Assembly (NCBI GenBank): GCA_945878385.1
Contig: CAMCTE010000105.1
Location: 1 to 8,998 of the forward strand
DNA length: 8,998 bases
From: Azohydromonas lata NBRC 102462
GTDB lineage: Bacteria; Pseudomonadota; Gammaproteobacteria; Burkholderiales; Burkholderiaceae_C
Direction of reading: 5' to 3'
Shown here: positions 1-6,570 of the stretch, one piece after another
Position numbering within the stretch: position 1 is the stretch's first letter
How the letters are laid out: each line of letters begins with the position of its first letter
The notes under the pieces: model-generated
Told to the model about the DNA's origin: nothing
The model's database searches: none
Seen by the model: only the letters and a program-made list of their open reading frames with translations
Made by a program: the position numbers and the translations under genes

Positions 1-1
1 G

Positions 2-280
2 GCTTTGGTGCGCGGCCGCGTGTCCTGCAAGTTCAACCTGATTCCCTTCAACCCTTTCCCGGCCTCCGGGCTTACCCGTTCTCCGCGCGAACGGGTGCTG
101 GCATTCGCCAACCTGCTCCAGAACGGGGGCATGGTGACGACGATCCGCAAGACGCGCGGCGATGATATCGATGCGGCCTGCGGGCAACTCGCCGGTGAGG
201 TCCAGGACCGTACCCGAGTGGAGCTGCGGCTGGCCGAGCGGCGCGTGATTCCCTTGCAGACTTCGATCGCCCCAACATGA
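2..280 (+). CDS. rlmN: RlmN, dual-specificity 23S rRNA/tRNA adenine-C2 methyltransferase (C-terminal part only)
   Basis: This is a radical-SAM enzyme that methylates C2 of A2503 in 23S rRNA and A37 in some tRNAs. Only the last 92 residues are in the window; the frame is open at the left edge, so the radical-SAM CxxxCxxC part lies upstream. What is visible matches the family's C-terminus: an NLIPFNPFP segment followed by TIRKTRGDDIDAACGQLAG. The Cys codon at 179-181 in DIDAACGQ corresponds to the catalytic C-terminal cysteine (Cys355 in E. coli) that forms the methyl-transfer intermediate. The stop TGA (278-280) overlaps the pilW start as ATGA. Identification is firm; only the 5' end is missing. 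Confidence 0.96.
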   Translation, partial: ALVRGRVSCKFNLIPFNPFPASGLTRSPRERVLAFANLLQNGGMVTTIRKTRGDDIDAACGQLAGEVQDRTRVELRLAERRVIPLQTSIAPT

Positions 281-1101
281 ACGCATCGCACCGTCACGAC
301 CGCTGGTTCAGGGTGTGCAGTGCAGCGCTGATGGGGGTGTTGGTCTGTGCCTTGACAGCCTGTGCGGGTGTCGGGCGAGGCCCGATTCCGGGCGGCGACC
401 TGCGCACCGTGTCGGACCAGACGGATGCCGAACGGCGGGCGCGCGTGCGGCTGGAGTTGGCGTCGGCGTACTTTTCCCAAGGTCAGTTGGAAACCGCGCT
501 GGATGAACTCAAGCAGGCCCTGGTCATCTTCCCCAACCTGCCCGAGGGCATGAACCTCAGAGGTCTGATCTACGCGGGCCTCATGCAATATGCGCTGGCC
601 GAGGACAGTTTCGACCGTGCCTTGGCCTTGGCGCCGCAGGATGGCAACATACTGCACAACCAAGGCTGGTTCCTGTGTCAGCGCGGCCGTCACGCACAAG
701 CGCAGTTGTCATTCGACAAGGCCCTGGCTCAACCGCTGTACCGCGATCCGTCGAAGACGATGTTGGCCAAGGGCGTGTGCCTTTCCTTGGCCGGTCATCC
801 GGACGAGGCGATCCGGGTGTTGACGCTGGGCTACGAACGCGATCCGGGCAATCCCGCCCTGGCGGTGAACTTGGCGGAAATCCTGGCTCGGCGGGGGCAG
901 AATGAGCGGGCGGCCTTCTATCTGCGCCGCGTGAACCAGCAGCCCGCATGGATCAGCGCGCAAACCCTTTGGTTGGGCGCCCGGGTTGAGCGCCGGCTGG
1001 GTCGAGCGGATGCGGCCGCTGAGCTGCTTCAGCAATTGCGCCGAAGCTTCCCCAACACACCAGAGTCCCTGGCTGCCGAGCGGGGCGCTTTCGATGAGTG
1101 A
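277..1101 (+). CDS. pilW: Type IV pilus biogenesis/stability lipoprotein PilW (PilF family), TPR protein
   Basis: This 274-residue outer-membrane lipoprotein belongs to the PilF/PilW family, which acts as a pilotin helping the PilQ secretin assemble and stabilises type IV pili. The N-terminus has an Arg-rich n-region, a hydrophobic stretch (about 14-26) and the lipobox L26-T27-A28-C29. Ala at +2 is compatible with outer-membrane sorting. From about residue 54 to 255 it consists of tandem TPR helices; clear units include AYFSQGQLETALDELKQAL, the following YALAEDSFDRALALAP and HPDEAIRVLTLGYERDP. The ATG at 277 overlaps the rlmN stop (ATGA) and no clear Shine-Dalgarno precedes it, so translation is probably coupled. 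The stop overlaps the rodZ start by 8 bp. The rlmN-pilW-rodZ context is typical for this gene. Two cysteines (134, 168) lie in the mature domain. Confidence 0.92.
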   Translation: MNASHRHDRWFRVCSAALMGVLVCALTACAGVGRGPIPGGDLRTVSDQTDAERRARVRLELASAYFSQGQLETALDELKQALVIFPNLPEGMNLRGLIYAGLMQYALAEDSFDRALALAPQDGNILHNQGWFLCQRGRHAQAQLSFDKALAQPLYRDPSKTMLAKGVCLSLAGHPDEAIRVLTLGYERDPGNPALAVNLAEILARRGQNERAAFYLRRVNQQPAWISAQTLWLGARVERRLGRADAAAELLQQLRRSFPNTPESLAAERGAFDE

Positions 1102-2008
1102 GCCAGTCAGTCAGGAACAACCGGGCGCCGGCGCCACCGGCTCTGATGGGCTGCATGCGGGCCAGGCGATACGCGCCGCGCGGGAGGCGCGACGCCAGAC
1201 TCTGCTGCATCTGTCGATCCTGCTGAAGATCAACGAGCGCCGGCTTCAAGCGTTCGAAGACGGCCGCTGGGATGACGTGGGGGACCGCACCTTCGTTCGC
1301 GCGCTGGCTCAGAGCCTGTGTCGCCATTTGGAACTCGACCCACGGCCCATCCTGCAGGCCTTGCCGGCGGCCACGGCTGAGCCGCGGCAGCAGCCCGACA
1401 GAGGGCTGCTGCCCGAAGCATCTGCGCCAGCGCTCAAGACGCTGAGGCGGCCGGTGCGCATGCCGGGCGTTCCGTCGGCCGCTTCATGGTTCAGCCCAGT
1501 TCGGTTGGGTGTGGCAGTCATTCTGTTGGGCGCGCTGGGTCTGGCGTTCGCGCCGGCCGAATGGTGGTCGCCCAGCACCAGCGGCGCACCGGCGTTGCCC
1601 GTGCAGATGGCTGAAACATCCCCGGTGTTGGCTTCAGAGCCGGGTCCGCCGGTTGTGGTTCCGGTGGTGCAGGAACAGAGCCCAGCGGCCAGCGCGCCAC
1701 AGGCTGCCGCAATCGTTCCGGCGCCTGCGCCAGCGCCGGCGCCGGAGGCAGTTGCGGTGGCCGACACATCAAGCGCCCCGTTGCAGATTCGGGCCACGCA
1801 AGACACCTGGGTGCAGGTGACCGATGCGCGCGGCCAGGTGATCCTGTCGCGATTGTTGCGCAACGGCGAGCGCGTGGGCGTGGAAGGCCCGCGGCCTTTG
1901 AAGATGCGTGTGGGCAATGTGGCTGGCACCGAGGCCTCGTGGCAAGGGCGCCGGGTTTCTTTGGATGAAAGTCAGCGCAACAATGTGGCCGAAGTGGAGT
2001 TGCCCTAG
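1094..2008 (+). CDS. rodZ: RodZ, cytoskeletal cell-shape protein (HTH domain, TM, DUF4115)
   Basis: RodZ is a bitopic inner-membrane protein linking MreB filaments to the elongasome. The 304 residues show the expected order: a cytoplasmic Xre-like helix-turn-helix (about 20-90), a basic stretch before a single transmembrane helix (about 136-153, VRLGVAVILLGALGLAF), an Ala/Pro-rich periplasmic linker (about 160-228) and a C-terminal DUF4115 beta domain (about 229-304, with TWVQVTDARGQVILSRLL). The open frame extends further upstream to 986. I chose ATG 1094 because it overlaps the pilW stop, gives the normal family N-terminus, and the upstream extension lies wholly within pilW. In the HTH region the segment FVRALAQS aligns with E. 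coli FLRGYIRS, where F60 and Y64 contact MreB; here Phe is kept (F67) but Tyr is Leu (L71). The ispG start follows after 42 bp. Confidence 0.92.
   Translation: MSEPVSQEQPGAGATGSDGLHAGQAIRAAREARRQTLLHLSILLKINERRLQAFEDGRWDDVGDRTFVRALAQSLCRHLELDPRPILQALPAATAEPRQQPDRGLLPEASAPALKTLRRPVRMPGVPSAASWFSPVRLGVAVILLGALGLAFAPAEWWSPSTSGAPALPVQMAETSPVLASEPGPPVVVPVVQEQSPAASAPQAAAIVPAPAPAPAPEAVAVADTSSAPLQIRATQDTWVQVTDARGQVILSRLLRNGERVGVEGPRPLKMRVGNVAGTEASWQGRRVSLDESQRNNVAEVELP
1718..1744 (+). repeat. Pro-Ala dipeptide repeat in the RodZ periplasmic linker
   Basis: Residues 209-217 of RodZ alternate strictly Pro-Ala (five Pro, four Ala), encoded by imperfect CCN-GCN hexamers. Such low-complexity linkers are common between the membrane helix and the DUF4115 domain of RodZ and probably act as a spacer across the periplasm. 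It is a protein-level repeat, not a mobile element, and its length may vary between strains. Confidence 0.7.
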
Positions 2009-2037
2009 GCCCGGCGTCAAGGCCCGGCCCAGGCTCT

Positions 2038-2043
2038 GAGGAG
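2038..2043 (+). promoter_or_regulatory. Ribosome binding site of ispG
   Basis: GAGGAG lies 7 bases before the ATG at 2051. It is one of the clearest Shine-Dalgarno sequences in the window and fixes the ispG start over the in-frame ATG at 2111. It suggests that ispG initiates independently of rodZ, unlike the overlapping pairs around it. Confidence 0.8.
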
Positions 2044-2050
2044 ACCGACT

Positions 2051-3340
2051 ATGAACACCCAAGACCGGCACACTGTGCAAGCGGTGGCGTCGACCGACCT
2101 GCCCATTTCCATGGCAGGCACGCAGCGCCGGCCAAGGCGCCAGGCCCGTGTCTCCACCGGCTCGCAGGTGCTGACCATCGGAGGCGATGCCCCCGTGCGC
2201 GTGCAGTCCATGACCAATACCGACACGGTGGATGTGATCGGCACGGCCATTCAAGTCAAGGAGCTGGCGCAAGCGGGCTCTGAGCTGGTGCGCCTGACGG
2301 TGAACACGCCGGAGGCCGCAGCGGCTGTCCCGGCGATCTGCGAACAGCTTGACAGGATGGGCATCGTGGTGCCCTTGGTGGGGGACTTCCACTACAACGG
2401 CCACCGCCTGCTGACCGACTTCCCGGAGTGCGCCCAGGCGCTGAGCAAGTACCGGATCAACCCCGGCAATGTGGGCAAGGGTGACAAGAAGGACAAGCAG
2501 TTCGCGATGATGGTGGAGGCGGCCATTCGCCATGGCCACAAGGCGGTGCGCATCGGTGTGAACTGGGGCAGCCTGGACCAGGAGCTGTTGGCTGAACTGA
2601 TGGATGACAACGCCCGCCGCGCGCAGCCCTGGGATGCGCGACAGGTGATGTACGACGCGCTCGTTCGCTCGGCCCTTCAGTCGGCCGAACTTGCGCGCGA
2701 CATTGGCCTGGACCCCAATCAGATCATCATCAGCTGCAAGGTCAGCGGTGTGCAAGACCTCATCAGTGTGTACCGTGCCTTGGCCGATCGATGTGACTAT
2801 GCGCTGCACCTGGGCCTGACCGAAGCCGGCATGGGTACGCGTGGCACGGTGGCATCGGCTGCGGCCTTGAGTGTTCTGTTGCAGGAAGGCATTGGCGACA
2901 CCATCCGCGTCAGCCTCACGCCCCAGCCGGGCGAATCGCGTACGCAGGAGGTCGTGGTGGCGCTGGAGATCCTGCAGGCCCTGGGCTTGCGCCAGTTCAA
3001 CCCCAGCGTCACAGCCTGCCCGGGTTGTGGCCGCACCACCAGCACCACCTTCCAGGAACTGGCCAAACAGATTGACGACTACCTGCGCGCGCAGATGCCG
3101 GTGTGGCGCGACCGCTTCCCCGGTGTCGAGGGCATGAAGGTGGCCGTGATGGGCTGCATCGTCAATGGCCCCGGTGAGAGCAAGCATGCGGATATCGGCA
3201 TCAGCCTGCCGGGCACGGGCGAGGCCCCGGCCGCCCCGGTGTTCATCGACGGCCAAAAGGCCATGACCCTGCGCGGCGAAGGCATCGTGCAGGAATTTCA
3301 GCAGATCGTAGAAAGTTACATCGAGCGCCGATATGGTTGA
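2051..3340 (+). CDS. ispG: IspG (GcpE), (E)-4-hydroxy-3-methylbut-2-enyl-diphosphate synthase
   Basis: This is a cytoplasmic [4Fe-4S] enzyme of the MEP isoprenoid pathway, converting 2-C-methyl-D-erythritol 2,4-cyclodiphosphate to HMBPP with reducing equivalents from flavodoxin or ferredoxin. The 429-residue protein carries the N-terminal TIM-barrel signature (VRVQSMTNTDT, about 50-60) and the cluster-binding C-terminal domain: Cys323 and Cys326 in CPGCGRTT and Cys369 in GCIVNGPGE, with Glu376 as the expected catalytic glutamate. It is longer than the roughly 370-residue E. coli enzyme. The extra length is an N-terminal extension of about 30 residues plus insertions in the middle, such as 172-200, which I recall as usual in betaproteobacteria. 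The last 8 bp overlap the start of hisS. Confidence 0.97.
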   Translation: MNTQDRHTVQAVASTDLPISMAGTQRRPRRQARVSTGSQVLTIGGDAPVRVQSMTNTDTVDVIGTAIQVKELAQAGSELVRLTVNTPEAAAAVPAICEQLDRMGIVVPLVGDFHYNGHRLLTDFPECAQALSKYRINPGNVGKGDKKDKQFAMMVEAAIRHGHKAVRIGVNWGSLDQELLAELMDDNARRAQPWDARQVMYDALVRSALQSAELARDIGLDPNQIIISCKVSGVQDLISVYRALADRCDYALHLGLTEAGMGTRGTVASAAALSVLLQEGIGDTIRVSLTPQPGESRTQEVVVALEILQALGLRQFNPSVTACPGCGRTTSTTFQELAKQIDDYLRAQMPVWRDRFPGVEGMKVAVMGCIVNGPGESKHADIGISLPGTGEAPAAPVFIDGQKAMTLRGEGIVQEFQQIVESYIERRYG

Positions 3341-4649
3341 CCGGATTGCCGGCGTCAAGGGGATGAACGATCTCCTGCCGCCCGACAGCGCCAAGTGGGA
3401 ATGGTTGGAGGAGCGGGTTCGTTCGGTGATGCTGCGATGGGGATATCACGGCGTGCGCACGCCCATCGTGGAGCCCACGGCCCTGTTCATACGCGGCTTG
3501 GGTGAAGTCACCGACATCGTCGAGAAGGAGATGTATTCCTTCGCCGACCGGCTCAATGGCGACCAGCTGACCCTGCGCCCCGAGGGCACGGCCGGCGTGG
3601 TGCGGGCCACCATTGAACACAACCTTCTGTACGAGGGGGGCAAGCGGCTGTATTACATCGGCCCCATGTTCCGCCACGAGCGGCCGCAGAAGGGCCGCTA
3701 CCGCCAGTTCCATCAGGTGGGCGTGGAAGTGCTGGGCTGGCCAGGGCCTGATGTGGACGCTGAGGTGATCCTGCTGGTGCGCGCCTTGTGGCGCGAATTG
3801 GGCTTGGTGGAGGGCCAGGATGTGAGGCTGGAGCTCAACAGCCTGGGCCAGGCCGCCGAACGGACCGCCCACCGCCAAGCCCTGATTGCACACTTTCAGG
3901 CGCACGCTTCTGCCTTGGATGAGGAAGCGCTCAAGCGTCTGCATACCAACCCCTTGCGCGTGCTCGACAGCAAGCATCCCTCAGTGCAGGCGGTGGCCGA
4001 GTCGGCGCCGCGCCTGTTGGATTTCCTCGGGCCCGAGTCGCGTGCGCACTTTGATGGTGTGCGTGCGGTGCTGGAGGCCTGCGGCGTGCCCTATCGAATC
4101 AACCCGCGCCTGGTGCGCGGCATGGACTACTACAACCTCACCGTGTTCGAGTGGGTGACCGACAAGCTGGGTGCGCAAGGCACGGTGTGTGGTGGCGGAC
4201 GGTACGACGGGCTCATCGAGCAGTTGGGCGGCAAGGCCGCACCCGCGGTGGGCTGGGGCTTGGGGATGGAGCGCCTGCTGCTGCTGCTGGAGGCGCTGGG
4301 TCGTCTTCCTGGGCCGCCGGTGCCCGATGTGTACGCCATCGTCCCCGATTCCGCAGCGCTTGCCTCGGCCATGGTGGCGCTGGACCATCTGCGCCAAGCG
4401 GGTGTGCGCGCGGTGCTGCATGCGGCCAGCGAACAGGGCCAGGGCAGCATGAAATCCCAGTTTCGCAAGGCCGATGCAAGCGGCGCACGCCATGCCCTGA
4501 TCTTCGGTGCCGATGAACTGGCCGCCGGAGAAGTGACGCTGAAGTCGCTGCGGCGTCAGGACGCGCCTCAAGAGCGGCGCCGTTTGGACGGCATCGCCCA
4601 CTGGGCGGGCGAGCTCTTGGCCGCGGACGATAATCCGACCTTGGCGTGA
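3333..4649 (+). CDS. hisS: HisRS, histidine--tRNA ligase
   Basis: This class II aminoacyl-tRNA synthetase charges tRNA-His with histidine using ATP. The 438-residue protein has the usual N-terminus (GVKGMNDLLPPDS, 7-19), class II motif 1 around 40-48 (GVRTPIVEP), motif 2 from RPEGTAGVVRA (82-92) to FRHERPQKGRYRQFHQ (113-128), the histidine-specific LVRGMDYYNLTVFEW (260-274), motif 3 with Arg314 in GWGLGMER (307-314), and a C-terminal anticodon-binding domain from about 331. The ATG at 3333 lies inside the end of ispG (8-bp overlap) with only a weak GAG 7 bases upstream, so coupled translation is likely. In this betaproteobacterial cluster hisS normally sits between ispG and yfgM, as here. Confidence 0.97.
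   Translation: MVDRIAGVKGMNDLLPPDSAKWEWLEERVRSVMLRWGYHGVRTPIVEPTALFIRGLGEVTDIVEKEMYSFADRLNGDQLTLRPEGTAGVVRATIEHNLLYEGGKRLYYIGPMFRHERPQKGRYRQFHQVGVEVLGWPGPDVDAEVILLVRALWRELGLVEGQDVRLELNSLGQAAERTAHRQALIAHFQAHASALDEEALKRLHTNPLRVLDSKHPSVQAVAESAPRLLDFLGPESRAHFDGVRAVLEACGVPYRINPRLVRGMDYYNLTVFEWVTDKLGAQGTVCGGGRYDGLIEQLGGKAAPAVGWGLGMERLLLLLEALGRLPGPPVPDVYAIVPDSAALASAMVALDHLRQAGVRAVLHAASEQGQGSMKSQFRKADASGARHALIFGADELAAGEVTLKSLRRQDAPQERRRLDGIAHWAGELLAADDNPTLA
4275..4289 (+). repeat. Five tandem CTG codons in hisS
   Basis: Five consecutive in-frame CTG triplets encode Leu315-Leu319 directly after the motif 3 arginine of HisRS. The helix here is naturally Leu-rich, so the run is best explained by codon preference. 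Slippage would add or remove whole codons and keep frame. Confidence 0.6.
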
Positions 4650-4650
4650 T

Positions 4651-4677
4651 GGCAGGCCCCTGAAGCACGGGGCAGCC
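4651..4677 (+). other. GC-rich hairpin in the hisS-yfgM gap
   Basis: Just after the hisS stop, GCCCC (4656-4660) pairs with GGGGC (4669-4673) across an 8-base loop. The stem continues as GGC (4651-4653) with GCC (4675-4677) across a small internal loop. No real T tract follows (only ATTTG at 4686-4690), so it is not a standard intrinsic terminator. It could be a partial attenuator, an mRNA processing or stability element, or chance in GC-rich DNA. The rest of the 59-bp gap shows no convincing promoter. Confidence 0.35.
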
Positions 4678-4708
4678 ACCCGCTCATTTGTACCTATGCT
4701 TGGACCTC

Positions 4709-5434
4709 ATGGCCTCATCTCTTGACCTGCAGGAGCAGGAACAACTCGACCAACTCAAGGCGTTCTGGAACCGCTGGGGCAACCTGCTGACCTGGTTGAC
4801 GACGCTGGTGCTGTTGGGTTTCGCCGCCTACAACGGCTGGAACTGGTGGCAACGCGACCAGGGCATGAAGGCCAGTGCACTGCATGCCGAACTGGAGCGG
4901 GCGGCACAAGCCGGGGAAACCGACCGCGTATCGGCGGCGTGGAACGACCTCAAGACGCGCTACCCGTCTTCCGTCTACGCGGGCCAGGGGGCTTTGGTGG
5001 CCGCCAAGGCATTGGCGGAGAAAAGCGGAGCCGACGCTGCCGTGGAGCCCTTGCAGTGGGCGGCCGATTCGGCCACGGATGAAGCGCTCAAGGCCGTGGC
5101 GCGCCTGCGCTGGGCGGGTCTGCTCTTGGACCAGGGCAAGGCGCAGGATGCATTGACTGTGCTGGACAAGGCCCGCGGCGCGGGCTTCGACGCGCTGGTC
5201 GACGACCGCCGCGCCGACGCCTTGATGGTGCTGAAGAAGGACGACGAGGCGCGTGAGGCGCTCAAGGCCGCATACAAAGCCATGCCGGTGGAGCTGGACT
5301 ACCGTCGCATCATTGAAGCGAAGTTGATGTCGTTGGGGGTGGACCCGGCTTCGGTCGTGCCGCCCCCGGCCAAGCCCGATTCGGCCACCGGCAAGGCCGC
5401 TTCGCGATCCTGGCTGATGCGGGAGGTTGCATGA
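4709..5434 (+). CDS. yfgM: YfgM family protein, ancillary SecYEG translocon subunit (TPR)
   Basis: YfgM is a type II inner-membrane protein that associates with SecYEG and the periplasmic chaperone PpiD, assisting folding of exported proteins. The 241 residues show a short charged cytoplasmic N-terminus (LDLQEQEQLDQLKAFW), one transmembrane helix (about 25-45, ending YNGWNWW), and a periplasmic part of TPR-like helices (about 55-210) followed by a Pro/Ala-rich tail. The frame is open back to a TTG at 4688. I chose ATG 4709 because MASSLDLQEQEQLDQLKAFW is the usual family start, although only a weak GGA precedes it. It overlaps bamB by ATGA. Standing directly upstream of bamB is its standard context and agrees with a role in envelope protein export. 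Confidence 0.92.
   Translation: MASSLDLQEQEQLDQLKAFWNRWGNLLTWLTTLVLLGFAAYNGWNWWQRDQGMKASALHAELERAAQAGETDRVSAAWNDLKTRYPSSVYAGQGALVAAKALAEKSGADAAVEPLQWAADSATDEALKAVARLRWAGLLLDQGKAQDALTVLDKARGAGFDALVDDRRADALMVLKKDDEAREALKAAYKAMPVELDYRRIIEAKLMSLGVDPASVVPPPAKPDSATGKAASRSWLMREVA
5421..5426 (+). promoter_or_regulatory. Ribosome binding site of bamB
   Basis: GGGAGG ends 4 bases before the ATG at 5431, inside the last codons of yfgM. It favours this start over the in-frame ATG at 5443, which would be 16 bases away. Confidence 0.65.
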
Positions 5435-6570
5435 GCGCGGTGATGAACCGATCGGTTTTTCGCTTGGGGTTGACGGCCCTTGTGGCGGCTGCCGCACTCA
5501 TGGGTTGCTCATTGTGGTCTGACAAGCCCAAGCCCGTTGCCCTGGAAGCCCTCACGCCATCGGCGACCGCCACGGCGCTGTGGTCGGCTTCAGACGGTCG
5601 TGTGGACTTCCCCATGCAGCCCGTGATCGCTGCCGGCCGTTTGGCCACGGCGGCTTCAGACGGTACGGTGACGGTGCGTGGTCTGGACCGCGCTGCGCCG
5701 CAGTGGACCGCCAAGGCGGGTTCTCGCCTGAGTGCCGGTGTGGGCTTTGATGGCGAGCGAGCCGCCGTGGTGACCGCCGACAACGAGCTGGTGGTGCTGC
5801 ACAAGGCCGGCGTGCTGTGGCGCAAGCGCCTGGCATCGCGCGTGAGCACGGCCCCGCTCGTGGCGGGCGAGCGTGTATTCGTATTGGGCCTGGATCGTGC
5901 CGTGGAAGCCTATGATGCGCTGGACGGGCGCTACTTGTGGCGCCTGCAGCGCACCAGCGACCCGCTGTCGGTGAACCTGAACGGCGTGCTGATGGCCATG
6001 GGCGATACGCTGGTCGTGGGGCAAGGCGCGCGCCTGGTGGGTGTGGACCCCACCCGGGGTTCGGTCCGTTGGGATTTGCCCATGGCCACACCGCGCGGCT
6101 CCAACGAAGTGGAACGGCTGGCGGACCTCGTGGGGCCCGCGCTGCGCCTGGGTGACACCGTGTGCGCCCGTGCGTTCCAGTCGGCCGTGGCCTGCGTGGA
6201 TGTGGCCCGAGGTGCGCTGCGCTGGACTCGCAACGCCGGCGGTTTCCATGCGGTGGGCGGCAATGGTGCCGTGATCGTAGGGGCCGACGCCAGCGACCGT
6301 GTCAGCGGTTGGCGTGCTGAATCCGGCGAATTGCTGTGGAGTCACGAGCGGTTCCTCAACCGTGACCTGGGTGGCGTGGCCACTTGGGGTTCGTGGGTGG
6401 CTGTGGGCGATGAGCAGGGCCAGTTGCATGTGATGGACCCCACCAGCGGCCGCACCGTTCTGCGCTTGAGCACCGATGGCGGCGCCATCGAAGCCGCCCC
6501 GCGTGTGTCGGGTCAGGTGGCGGTGGTGGTCACCCGCAAGGGCGGCGTGTACGCCTGGCGGGCCCCGTGA
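5431..6570 (+). CDS. bamB: BamB, outer membrane protein assembly lipoprotein
   Basis: BamB is a lipoprotein of the BAM complex that binds BamA and helps insert beta-barrel proteins into the outer membrane. The 379-residue precursor has a signal peptide with lipobox L23-M24-G25-C26; Ser at +2 fits outer-membrane retention. The rest (about 45-377) is a beta-propeller built from PQQ-like repeats with recurring D..(D/S)G...W patterns, for example YDALDGRYLW (161-170), VDPTRGSVRW (205-214), VDVARGALRW (256-265) and WRAESGELLW (294-303). GSNEVERLADL (223-233) aligns with GSTEIDRLSDV in E. coli BamB. Overlaps: ATGA with yfgM, GTGA with der. Cysteines 245 and 255 lie on neighbouring predicted strands. 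Confidence 0.94.
   Translation: MSAVMNRSVFRLGLTALVAAAALMGCSLWSDKPKPVALEALTPSATATALWSASDGRVDFPMQPVIAAGRLATAASDGTVTVRGLDRAAPQWTAKAGSRLSAGVGFDGERAAVVTADNELVVLHKAGVLWRKRLASRVSTAPLVAGERVFVLGLDRAVEAYDALDGRYLWRLQRTSDPLSVNLNGVLMAMGDTLVVGQGARLVGVDPTRGSVRWDLPMATPRGSNEVERLADLVGPALRLGDTVCARAFQSAVACVDVARGALRWTRNAGGFHAVGGNGAVIVGADASDRVSGWRAESGELLWSHERFLNRDLGGVATWGSWVAVGDEQGQLHVMDPTSGRTVLRLSTDGGAIEAAPRVSGQVAVVVTRKGGVYAWRAP

Noticed and set aside
986..1093. 36-codon upstream extension of the rodZ frame
   Set aside because: It lies entirely inside pilW in another frame; the ATG at 1094 gives the normal RodZ start and the typical stop/start overlap.
1769..3394. A 541-codon open frame on the minus strand opposite ispG, longer than ispG itself
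   Set aside because: It is the mirror of a GC-rich coding frame: strong third-position GC in ispG removes stops from the antisense frame. The translation is His/Arg/Ala/Gly-rich with no recognisable domain, while the + strand carries every catalytic residue of IspG.
3243..3977. Long minus-strand open frame opposite hisS
   Set aside because: Same shadow effect; the sense frame encodes all class II synthetase motifs and the antisense product is low-complexity and unrecognisable.
4688..4708. TTG start seven codons upstream for yfgM
   Set aside because: MASSLDLQEQEQLDQL is the usual family N-terminus, so ATG 4709 is preferred; there is no ribosome binding site for the TTG.
4696..4725. Nine-codon reading frame (ATGCTTGGACC...) overlapping the yfgM start, a possible leader peptide
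   Set aside because: No ribosome binding site and no regulatory codon run; a frame this short is expected by chance.
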